Positions 27,126-34,462 of a DNA stretch of 64,000 nucleotides are shown in pieces. The stretch covers positions 310,001 through 374,000 of the forward strand of contig JAVJRG010000010.1 of NCBI GenBank assembly GCA_040218535.1. Reading direction: 5' to 3'. Each line of letters begins with the position of its first letter. Position 1 is the first letter of the stretch. Below the pieces are notes generated by a model. It saw only the letters and a program-made list of their open reading frames with translations, was not told the origin of the DNA and ran no database searches. Source of the DNA: Lacipirellulaceae bacterium (GTDB lineage: Bacteria; Planctomycetota; Planctomycetia; Pirellulales; Lacipirellulaceae). The translations under genes were made by a program, and so were the position numbers.

Positions 27126-27346
27126 GAGGGGCTCCCCCCCTCGTTACCGTTCTCTTCATCGAGCTGCTTTGGCCAACAAAAAAGTACCACGAGCAGCCAA
27201 GTCGTCGCAGCCGCGACCGAGATGCAGGCGTGGTAGAAGAGCCCCTTTGGGATAAAACCAAACACAAGGGTGCCGTCCTCCCAGTTCCAATCGTCTTGAT
27301 GCAGAACAATCAGCAGGAGGACTAATGGCCAGATGAAACGAAGCAT
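27122..27346 (-). CDS. DUF3311 small membrane protein, partner of the symporter
   Basis: A 74-residue protein with two helices (FIWPLVLLLIVLHQDDWNW; FYHACISVAAATTWLLVVLF) and a Phe/Trp/Pro pattern matching DUF3311, including the final F-C-W-P before a polar tail. DUF3311 genes usually sit beside SSS symporters as small accessory subunits. The overlap ATGA with the symporter gene supports coupling. Own activity unknown. Confidence 0.85.
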   Translation of the reverse strand: MLRFIWPLVLLLIVLHQDDWNWEDGTLVFGFIPKGLFYHACISVAAATTWLLVVLFCWPKQLDEENGNEGGSPS

Positions 27347-27425
27347 AGCAAGCCTGGGTAGAGAGTCGGTCAGTCGACGAAGGCTTGATTTTAGCTAGCT
27401 CAGTTTCAAAAGAGAACCGCAAACC

Positions 27426-28685
27426 TTAAGCGCGTTGTGCTGCCAGCCAGGGCTCGAGGTCGTCGAAGATCTTGCCTTCACGCCCATCAAAGACTCGACC
27501 GATTAATAGATCAACCAGCTCTTCCTGATGTTGAGGATGCTCAGCGATGAACTTCCCGACGCGAAATTCAGGTGAGTAGAAGGCGTAGACCAACTTGCGA
27601 ATCAATGCGGTCTGCTGATTGAATTGCCCAACCCAACGCCCCAGAGCTTCCCCTGATATATCGCCCGTTTGCAATGCTTCGATGACACAATCGGCGGCTT
27701 GTTCGGCAGATTTCAACGCAAAGTAAACGCCTGAGGAGTACACAGGATCAATAAACCCCCAGGCATCTCCTACCAAGACCCAGCCATCGCCCGCAGACTG
27801 CTCTGTGGTGTAAGAAAATTCCTTCGCGGCAACCAGTTCGTCGGTAGGCTCAGCATCGCGTAGCCGTTCTACGACGCCGGGGCACTTCGCCAATTCCTCC
27901 TGCCATGTTTTCTCGAAATCGCCACGTCCTTTGAGAAGGTACTCTCGATCACCGACCACTCCAACGCTGACGATGTCGTTGGCCTGCGGAATGTACCAGA
28001 ACCAAGCAGTCTGGTCTTCATTCTGCAAGATGATTGTTTTCACTCCGCCACCCGACTCATCCCGCTCGCCGCCGCGATAGTGCTTCCAGAGCGATGCCTT
28101 CTTCAGCTTTGGATTGATCGTTCGACCGCCGATACGAGAACCGAGAATTGCCTGCTGTCCGGTGGCATCGACAACTACCTTGGCTTTGACCTCTTGGGAC
28201 TTCAAGCTGCCGTCCAGATCCTTAAACTGAAGCTTGGCACCGACGGCACGCTTATTGCCCGAGGAGGTTTCTTCGAGCAGAACTTCTACGACTCGGACCT
28301 CTTGCTGGACTTCGGCACCGTTCTCCGCGGCGTTCTCAAAAAGCATTTGGTCGAATTCAGCACGATCGACATGCCAGGTTTCGCTTGATTCGTGATCATC
28401 ATGTGATCGAAAGAAGAAGGGGGCCGACTCTTTGCCGGTGTTATTGACGAACTGGACGCCCACTTTCTTGGCGTAGCCTGAACGCTTGAGCTTTTCCAGC
28501 ATTCCTAACCGTTCAAAGGTCCAATACGTCTCCGGCATGAGAGATTCGCCCACGTGGGGTCGTGGAAATTTCTCTCGCTCCACGAGGAGTGTTTTGAACC
28601 CAGCTTGGGCAATCAAGGTTGCGGCAGTTGAACCAGCCGGCCCACCACCCATGACAAGGCAGTCGTATTGGGAGTCGAAACTCAC
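27426..28685 (-). CDS. FAD-dependent oxidoreductase of the halogenase/geranylgeranyl-reductase group
   Basis: A 419-residue flavoprotein. FAD-binding GGGPAGST is at 13-20 and PHVGESLMP at 43-51, typical of flavin-dependent halogenases and relatives. K73-K74 in SGYAKKVG sit where phenol/pyrrole halogenases hold their catalytic lysine. W228-F-W-Y-I-P233 matches the WxWxIP halogenase signature. GDAWGFIDPVYSSGVYFAL is the FAD-binding tail. The start is a GTG overlapping the chorismate-lyase-like stop as GTGA, so the two are co-translated. Possible reactions are halogenation, hydroxylation or saturation of a terpenoid or aromatic product; the sequence alone cannot choose. An ordinary FAD hydroxylase with a chance motif is the main alternative. 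Confidence 0.8.
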   Translation of the reverse strand: MSFDSQYDCLVMGGGPAGSTAATLIAQAGFKTLLVEREKFPRPHVGESLMPETYWTFERLGMLEKLKRSGYAKKVGVQFVNNTGKESAPFFFRSHDDHESSETWHVDRAEFDQMLFENAAENGAEVQQEVRVVEVLLEETSSGNKRAVGAKLQFKDLDGSLKSQEVKAKVVVDATGQQAILGSRIGGRTINPKLKKASLWKHYRGGERDESGGGVKTIILQNEDQTAWFWYIPQANDIVSVGVVGDREYLLKGRGDFEKTWQEELAKCPGVVERLRDAEPTDELVAAKEFSYTTEQSAGDGWVLVGDAWGFIDPVYSSGVYFALKSAEQAADCVIEALQTGDISGEALGRWVGQFNQQTALIRKLVYAFYSPEFRVGKFIAEHPQHQEELVDLLIGRVFDGREGKIFDDLEPWLAAQRA

Positions 28686-29206
28686 TGTGTCACAATCTCC
28701 AGAAGTTCAACGGCAGGGATGCCATCGACCAGGATGCGTGCCGAACGCCCGTAAACGGTCGATAGCTCGGGATTCTGGAGCTTTAACCGCAATGTCGCCG
28801 ACGGTTTCACTTTCCAAAGTGCACAGAGCTCAACCTCGCGCAAGACGTGATGGCGAATAAGAATCCGGCCTAGCGGCAAGGCTTGCGATTCGATTTCCAT
28901 ACGAACGATCTCAGGGAGCCCTGCCAGATCGATTCGCATGATACCGTACTGAACGATCCCGCCATCGCGCTGGCGTGCCAGGAGGATTTCTCTTGCGTAG
29001 ATATTGCCGTCGCGGTGCTCACGTAGGACACGCACGTCAACCAGGCTATTGTGCCATGCTTCGACCGTTACCGTCATATGGTCGTCATGGTCGAGCAACG
29101 ACGGAAACGGAGCCGGCATCTCTTCGCCGGTACTTGGGCTGAACTCTCCCAGTGCATCAGGAGAATCGTAAAACAGTTCTACCAGTGAGGCGAAGTCGGC
29201 TGCCAT
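28682..29206 (-). CDS. chorismate pyruvate-lyase-like protein
   Basis: A 174-residue protein. The stretch MTVTVEAWHNSLVDVRVL, then YAREILLARQ and IESQALPLGRIL resemble the UbiC/DUF98 chorismate-lyase fold, where an invariant Arg and the 'P-L-G-x-x-L' segment line the active site and which makes 4-hydroxybenzoate from chorismate. The match is at fold and motif level, so a related non-lyase use is possible. It lies between the polyprenyl synthase fusion (33-base gap) and the FAD protein (4-base overlap). No other ubiquinone-pathway gene is nearby, so a role in the local terpenoid set is more likely than ubiquinone synthesis. An A/G-rich AAGAAG lies before the ATG. Confidence 0.6.
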   Translation of the reverse strand: MAADFASLVELFYDSPDALGEFSPSTGEEMPAPFPSLLDHDDHMTVTVEAWHNSLVDVRVLREHRDGNIYAREILLARQRDGGIVQYGIMRIDLAGLPEIVRMEIESQALPLGRILIRHHVLREVELCALWKVKPSATLRLKLQNPELSTVYGRSARILVDGIPAVELLEIVTQ

Positions 29207-29239
29207 TTCTTCTTGAACTCGACGAAAGTAGGAAGGGCA

Positions 29240-31069
29240 CTACGAGACAATCATCGTAGGCTGGACGATCGTTGGTTCCGGGTCAGCGGGGCGTTCCAAG
29301 ACCGTGTCGATCAAGTAATAGAGCAACCGCCGTAATGGTTCCGGCTCAATCTCGTCAGCCAATTGTTCGGCTCGAACCTGATACTTATCGACAAGCTGGT
29401 TGGCTTTCTCGAAAACACCGGCTTCGGAATAAAGTCGGCGGATTTCCTGGACTCGGGTACGCTCCTCAAGTGAAGCGTCTTCTGCGTATCGCGTCAGCTC
29501 GGTTTGTTTTTCTGGACTCAGAGTTTCGCAGGCCAACGCCCACAATAAAGTTGGCCGCCCTCCTAGGGCGTCCAACCCGGCAGCCAATTTGTTGTCGTCG
29601 TCACCACGCCAATCCTTCAAGTCGTTCAAGATCTGGAACGCCACGCCCAAGTGCTTTGCCAACTGCTTGAGTGGTTGTTCCAGATTGTCCAGCGGTTGTG
29701 CACAGCGAACCCCGCACAGCAATGCCGCTTCGAACGCCGGGGCGGTCTTTAAGGCATAGATCTTCAAGGCGTCCAACGGTGTGAGCTGTTTCTTGGAATT
29801 GTCACGCCACAGAAGTTCGGCGCCTTGCCCTTCACTTAGCCTGAGGTGTGCATCCGCTAGTCGGTCGAGCAGATCGGCACACTTCTCCCCACCGAGGTCC
29901 GCTGCTTCACGACTGACAAGCCGGTAGCCAAGCCCGATCAGATAATCGCCCACGTTGATCGCAGTAGCGTCGCCATATTGGCGGTGCAGTGTTGGTTCAC
30001 CGTAGCGGTGGGCGTCGTTGTCCTGAATATCGTCATGAACAAGCGAAGCCTTGTGGAAGGTTTCGATTGAAAGTGCGACGCTCTTAACGAACTTGGGAAT
30101 TTCCGCGACCGCCTCAGCTCCCTCGGCGGTTGTCGCCCTACCTCCGGTCAAAGCATCGTAGGCGGCTAGAGTGATAAAGGGCCGAGCATACTTGCCACCA
30201 CGGGCGAGAAAGTCTTGCGCAATGGCCTCAGTCGCTGCCACCGGATCGAGCCCTCCGACGCCCTCGCCGTTCATCTCTGCCAATGAGGGTCCACTACGAA
30301 CTCGTGGCACGAGCGTCTTCAATGCGTCCTGCTCGAACATTCCGCTCGCAGCGCGCAACAAGTGCAAGTAAGTGTTCGTCTGTGCCGTTGAAGATTCTTT
30401 CTGAAGTCCAATTAGTTCGGTCACCCATGGCTCATCAACCGACGTGTTTCGGCAGTCGCTGGAGAGTAGCGGCACTGCCATGCAGGGAATGCCGGCCAGC
30501 AATACCTTATCGATCGCTTTCTCAAGCACATTCAAACAGGCGACACCAACAATCGCATCAACATAACCGCTGACGATGATCTTCATTACGATCGGCGAAC
30601 CTTCGGCCACCAGAACTTTGTAGCCCAAATCTTCAGCCTGAGTACGAAAGTCTGCAATGCTACACGCGCCACACGTTTTGCAAGCGAGACCAAACTCGTC
30701 GTAATCCGCGGGGCAACCTTCAGCATGCTTGAGGCAGTGCGGAAGGAGAAACAGACGACGAGACGGCGGCACTGCGGCGACTTGGTCCCGCCAGAATTCG
30801 CTAGAGAGCATCACCATCGTCCAACCAAGATAGCCTTCGGGCTGACCTTGATCCTTGAGCAGCTCGCGGGCAATCTGCTCCATCTCATCTTTGGTGAGCG
30901 GCGTACTCTTCTCGAGCTTCGCAGCCGTCTGCTGGCAGACCTCGCGGAGCTGCTCGCGAAGTTCTAGCGTAGGTGGAACGTCTTTGAGATGGCTCGTGCG
31001 ACGACGCTTCTTGCGTGGTGCAGCGTCGACTGCCGATGACGCATCCGATGGCACAGTTTCAGTCGACAC
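29240..31069 (-). CDS. DUF116-polyprenyl synthase fusion
   Basis: A 609-residue two-part protein. Residues about 20-245 match DUF116, with PHCLKHAEGCPADYDEFGLA, the cysteine cluster CKTCGAC and VGVACLNVLE. Residues about 275-600 are a trans-isoprenyl diphosphate synthase: first Asp-rich motif LVHDDIQDND, second motif FQILNDLKDW (first Asp replaced by Asn), and GGKYARPFITL for the substrate-binding N-terminal part. It condenses isopentenyl diphosphate to a polyprenyl diphosphate. DUF116 may bind an Fe-S cluster, from its cysteines, but its role is not established. The start is a GTG with GGAAAG about 10 bases upstream. Gene order places it between the cyclase and the chorismate-lyase-like gene. 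Confidence 0.88.
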   Translation of the reverse strand: MSTETVPSDASSAVDAAPRKKRRRTSHLKDVPPTLELREQLREVCQQTAAKLEKSTPLTKDEMEQIARELLKDQGQPEGYLGWTMVMLSSEFWRDQVAAVPPSRRLFLLPHCLKHAEGCPADYDEFGLACKTCGACSIADFRTQAEDLGYKVLVAEGSPIVMKIIVSGYVDAIVGVACLNVLEKAIDKVLLAGIPCMAVPLLSSDCRNTSVDEPWVTELIGLQKESSTAQTNTYLHLLRAASGMFEQDALKTLVPRVRSGPSLAEMNGEGVGGLDPVAATEAIAQDFLARGGKYARPFITLAAYDALTGGRATTAEGAEAVAEIPKFVKSVALSIETFHKASLVHDDIQDNDAHRYGEPTLHRQYGDATAINVGDYLIGLGYRLVSREAADLGGEKCADLLDRLADAHLRLSEGQGAELLWRDNSKKQLTPLDALKIYALKTAPAFEAALLCGVRCAQPLDNLEQPLKQLAKHLGVAFQILNDLKDWRGDDDNKLAAGLDALGGRPTLLWALACETLSPEKQTELTRYAEDASLEERTRVQEIRRLYSEAGVFEKANQLVDKYQVRAEQLADEIEPEPLRRLLYYLIDTVLERPADPEPTIVQPTMIVS

Positions 31070-31157
31070 GGGCTATTAGCTTTCCGAGCGCAAGTGACTT
31101 CTAGCTTTGTTGATTTCGCCGCTGGGCACCATCAGCACTTCACAACTTTGTAGTCAA

Positions 31158-33176
31158 CTAGACAGCGGCAACTAATGCGGATGTTGCTGCCTTGTCCAAC
31201 AACTGCCGAGCTCGACGTAGTGCTTGCGTTGCGAATATCTGCGGGTACAACTCTTCATGGTACCAAAGCTTGGCGAAATAGAAACCGATGGTCGCAGGTT
31301 CCGTGTGCCGTCCTGACTCCACTGCATCGCACAGCCACTGGACGCCCTGCTGCACACTCTGAGCGATTTTCGCGTCCTGCTCAGCCCAAGGCAGCAAAGC
31401 CTCGACTGCTAAAGCGGTTTCCTCGACGCTACAAACTGCTTGGCCATCTTCCTTAGGGTGCGACTTGGTAACACGCTTCTGCTCGACATCCGCTACGCCC
31501 CATCCGCCACAGGCGTGCTGGACCTTCGCAAGCCAATTGACGCCTTTGAGGTATGCCGCCTTCAAGTCCACGCCCTCGCCGGCGAAACCGCAAGCGTCGA
31601 GCTTGAGCGATTCTAGGGCTATGAGTGCTTTAGAGGTGCCGTAGACGGGGTTCGATTCGTCGGGCTGCAGTTGGTTGCCAAACCACAAAGGGTTCCAACG
31701 ACCGTCTTCCTGCTGCTGATTGATCAGAAAAGCCGTTGCCGACTTCAAAGCAGCCTCGACTCGCTCAATCCTAACGCTGGTTTGAAGCAACGGTTGCCAG
31801 CTAACGAAAGCTCGAACCGCGTGAGCAGTAATATCCGTGCTGCTACGGTCGAAAGGCAACTTACCCCAACCGCGGCAGAAGGTAGGCATCCCGCCGTCGG
31901 TATTCTGCAGGTCAAGTAACCAGTCGACGCCCGCGGACGCTGCTTTTTGTATCTCTGCCCGACGAACTTCGGGGTGCTTCTGATGAAAGGCCGCCAATGC
32001 CAACAAGGCAGCCGAAGTGTCATCCGCATCGGGCACACCGCCAGACAAATCTGTCCAGGCCCAGCCGCCGGGGGCTGCGCCCGTGTAGGGATGCCTCTCT
32101 TTCAGTTGGCAATCGAACAACCAATCGAGCGTGGCCAACTCCGCGTCGCTGGGAGCCGCGTCGTGAGAGTCGTGGTAAAGATCGCCGTCGTCGACATTGG
32201 TGTCGAACTCCCAGCCGAGCGCACTAATCGCTTGGGACGTGTTCCATGTGGCCAGATTGGTATCGATCGGCCAACTGCCATCGCTGCGGATCGAAGAGAG
32301 CAGAAACTCGACTCCCATCCGGACCACTTCGGAATCTGCCTGCCCAATGCTGGCGAGACTCATCACCACGAAGCTAGTCAATGGGGTCGCCTCCAAGAAG
32401 CCGCCGCTACGAGGCTGCATTTTCTCTAAGACTTCCAGCGTTTTCTGCTTCGTGCGGTTACGTATCCATCGAGCAAGAGGATTCCATGAAGGTCGGTGAT
32501 GATGCCGGGCTTGGCCAATTGCTACCAAGGCAGGAATCGCATAGCTCACCACCGGCAAGCCGAGTTTGTGGTACCAGCTTTGGGGCAGAGCGGCAAACTC
32601 GAAGGGCAATTGCGGGACTTTCTTCCAGGGAATCAGTCCGGCTAACGCACAGTTGGTAAGGATCGGCACGGCAAACGTCTTATCGCGACCGTAACGCTCG
32701 CGCAAGCCACGAATGCCTCCCTGCTTCTTGATGTACTGTTCGGCCCGTTCCATTAAGTCCGAATATTTCGCAGGAACACCAGTCAACTGGAACGCTGCCT
32801 CGACAAGCATCGTGGCGGAAATATTCGAGGGTCCCTCGTCCGTATCGCCCCAGCCACCATCCTCGTTCTGGTGCTTCGCCAGATAACTAAGACTTTGCGT
32901 GAGTAGTTCGCTCAACTCGTTCCGCATCATCACGCCAGTTAGCCAGCCCTGATCGGTCTTCCCTTCCAGGCGCTGGTCGTCATCTACGTGCTGTTCTGCG
33001 AGCGCAAGCGCACTGACAGCCGTTGCCGTAGCCAACGGTGAACTCGAGAGGCGGCCTTCGAACACACCGCGTGAATTGCGAGCAGCCAGCAGCGTTTGTC
33101 TGGCCGTTTGAAGGGCGGCGTCAATCCGCTGAGCATCGGAGGATGCGGCGGAGAAGCCAACCGTGGTAGAACTCAT
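31158..33176 (-). CDS. class II terpene cyclase of the squalene-hopene cyclase family
   Basis: A 672-residue protein of usual SHC length. The proton-donor motif is VPDADDTSAALL, with D-x-D-D at about 383-386 (in SHC the middle Asp starts the cyclisation). QW-type repeats are seen at NEDGGWG, SDGSWPIDTN, NTDGGMPTF, EDGRWNPLWFG and ACGGWG. GFYFAKLWYHEELYP near the C-terminus is also SHC-like. It should cyclise a linear polyprenyl chain. The ATG is preferred to a TTG 9 bases upstream; neither has an ideal Shine-Dalgarno site. The same-strand downstream gene makes the polyprenyl chain, so its substrate may be that product rather than squalene; no squalene synthase gene is in the window. Confidence 0.88.
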   Translation of the reverse strand: MSSTTVGFSAASSDAQRIDAALQTARQTLLAARNSRGVFEGRLSSSPLATATAVSALALAEQHVDDDQRLEGKTDQGWLTGVMMRNELSELLTQSLSYLAKHQNEDGGWGDTDEGPSNISATMLVEAAFQLTGVPAKYSDLMERAEQYIKKQGGIRGLRERYGRDKTFAVPILTNCALAGLIPWKKVPQLPFEFAALPQSWYHKLGLPVVSYAIPALVAIGQARHHHRPSWNPLARWIRNRTKQKTLEVLEKMQPRSGGFLEATPLTSFVVMSLASIGQADSEVVRMGVEFLLSSIRSDGSWPIDTNLATWNTSQAISALGWEFDTNVDDGDLYHDSHDAAPSDAELATLDWLFDCQLKERHPYTGAAPGGWAWTDLSGGVPDADDTSAALLALAAFHQKHPEVRRAEIQKAASAGVDWLLDLQNTDGGMPTFCRGWGKLPFDRSSTDITAHAVRAFVSWQPLLQTSVRIERVEAALKSATAFLINQQQEDGRWNPLWFGNQLQPDESNPVYGTSKALIALESLKLDACGFAGEGVDLKAAYLKGVNWLAKVQHACGGWGVADVEQKRVTKSHPKEDGQAVCSVEETALAVEALLPWAEQDAKIAQSVQQGVQWLCDAVESGRHTEPATIGFYFAKLWYHEELYPQIFATQALRRARQLLDKAATSALVAAV

Positions 33177-33319
33177 ACGAGCCAAAAGGCTCCGGGGTGA
33201 GGTGAACTGGGCTGAATTCGTTCAATTCAGTCGAGGTGCAATGATATTCACCGATCACAGGATTGTCGAGCGACGGATTCGCGCACGTGACGCAAGTCGC
33301 TTAATCACAAAGGTTTACA

Positions 33320-33355
33320 ACTTGGATTGCTGGCTTTTCGGGCAGCAATCCAAGT
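33320..33355 (-). terminator. 13-bp perfect hairpin after the EF-hand gene
   Basis: ACTTGGATTGCTG pairs exactly with CAGCAATCCAAGT around a 10-base loop. It lies 42 bases past the stop of the minus-strand EF-hand gene and 144 bases before the cyclase start on the same strand, so it probably ends the EF-hand transcript. No T tract follows. Confidence 0.5.
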
Positions 33356-33396
33356 CGCTTCGGATGCAATCCTCGTTTCTCGATAGCTAGCGAGGC

Positions 33397-34245
33397 CTAT
33401 TCGCCCCGAGCTCGTCCCTCAGGCCGCTCTCGCCCACCAGCCCCGCGTTCGCCCCCAGGACCGCGACGGCGTCCACGCATGTCTTGCATGGCTGCGCTAA
33501 GTTCTTCAGCACTGATCGCACCGTCGCCGTTAGTGTCTTTGCCTTGGAGCATCTGGCGCATTCGCTCGGGAACTTCGTCCGGGGTCAACTGCCCGTCGCC
33601 GTTGGCGTCGGTCCGCTGCATCATTTGCTCGACCATCTGCGGACCGCCGCGCTCCCCACCAGGACCACCGCGGAATCCACGCCCCCGGCGTCCACCTTGA
33701 GCTTCGGCAATGGCTAGTAGTTCCTCTTCGTCGATGGCTTTGTCGCCGTTGGTGTCGCCACCCTGCAGCATGGGCATCAGTTGTTCGGGAACTTCGTTAG
33801 GCGTGAGCTTCTTGTCACCATTCGCATCGTTCTCCATGAGTCGAGCGACAAATGCCTCGGGGCCACCGCCGCGTCGCTCACCGCCCGGCCCCTCTTCGCC
33901 AGGACTTCCAGGACCACGCGGCGGAGTCGCTTCCGCAAGGGTGATCTTGCCGTCTTTATCGGCGTCAAGCTTCTTCAGTGCAGCTGCTGCTTTCCGAAGT
34001 TCGACGGCGGATATCTCACCGTCGTTGTTGAGATCAATTGCCTCGAACAGCAGATTCTGTGGTCGCCCCCGATCGCGGAAACTGCCAGGCCCCCCACGCC
34101 GGCCTTGCACCTCACGACCCGCCACGTCAGCGTCACCTGACGAGCGTTCAAATCCGCCGCGTCTTTCAGGCTGGGCAAGCGAGTTGTCGACAGTGAGGAC
34201 CAGAATTGACAGACCGGCTACGACAGCGACGGTGATACGATGCAT
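33397..34245 (-). CDS. secreted EF-hand calcium-binding protein
   Basis: A 282-residue exported protein. A signal peptide ends at SLAQPERRGG; the start is placed at the ATG giving this signal, with GGAG about 7 bases upstream, not at the in-frame codon 57 bases earlier. Six EF-hand loops of the D-x-N/D-x-D-G pattern: DLNNDGEIS, DADKDGKIT, DANGDKKLT, DTNGDKAID, DANGDGQLT and DTNGDGAIS. Linkers are rich in Arg, Gly and Pro (RRGPGG type), as in many planctomycete EF-hand proteins. It binds calcium outside the cytoplasm or in the cell wall zone; partner unknown. The repeats may explain the many overlapping false frames here. Confidence 0.85.
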   Translation of the reverse strand: MHRITVAVVAGLSILVLTVDNSLAQPERRGGFERSSGDADVAGREVQGRRGGPGSFRDRGRPQNLLFEAIDLNNDGEISAVELRKAAAALKKLDADKDGKITLAEATPPRGPGSPGEEGPGGERRGGGPEAFVARLMENDANGDKKLTPNEVPEQLMPMLQGGDTNGDKAIDEEELLAIAEAQGGRRGRGFRGGPGGERGGPQMVEQMMQRTDANGDGQLTPDEVPERMRQMLQGKDTNGDGAISAEELSAAMQDMRGRRRGPGGERGAGGRERPEGRARGE

Positions 34246-34462
34246 GATTTTGCTCCGAAGAAGCAGGAAAGGGGAGTTGGCCGTGGCTATGTGTGTGACC
34301 ACCCGAATTCTAACCCGCTGCTTTCGAGGGCGTTCCGTGAATTCTCACGAAAAGAGAGAATTTCGCAGAACTGATCGACCCGTTGACAGCACGCAGGTAA
34401 GACAGCATTCCCACCTGCGAAGGCTGAGCGAAGCGGGATTGTAGATTTAGCAATGCGCCGTC

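Noticed and set aside
31158-33176. Call as a hopanoid squalene-hopene cyclase
   Set aside because: Motifs fit the family, but no squalene synthase or hpn gene is in the window, and the neighbour makes a polyprenyl diphosphate, so only the family is claimed.
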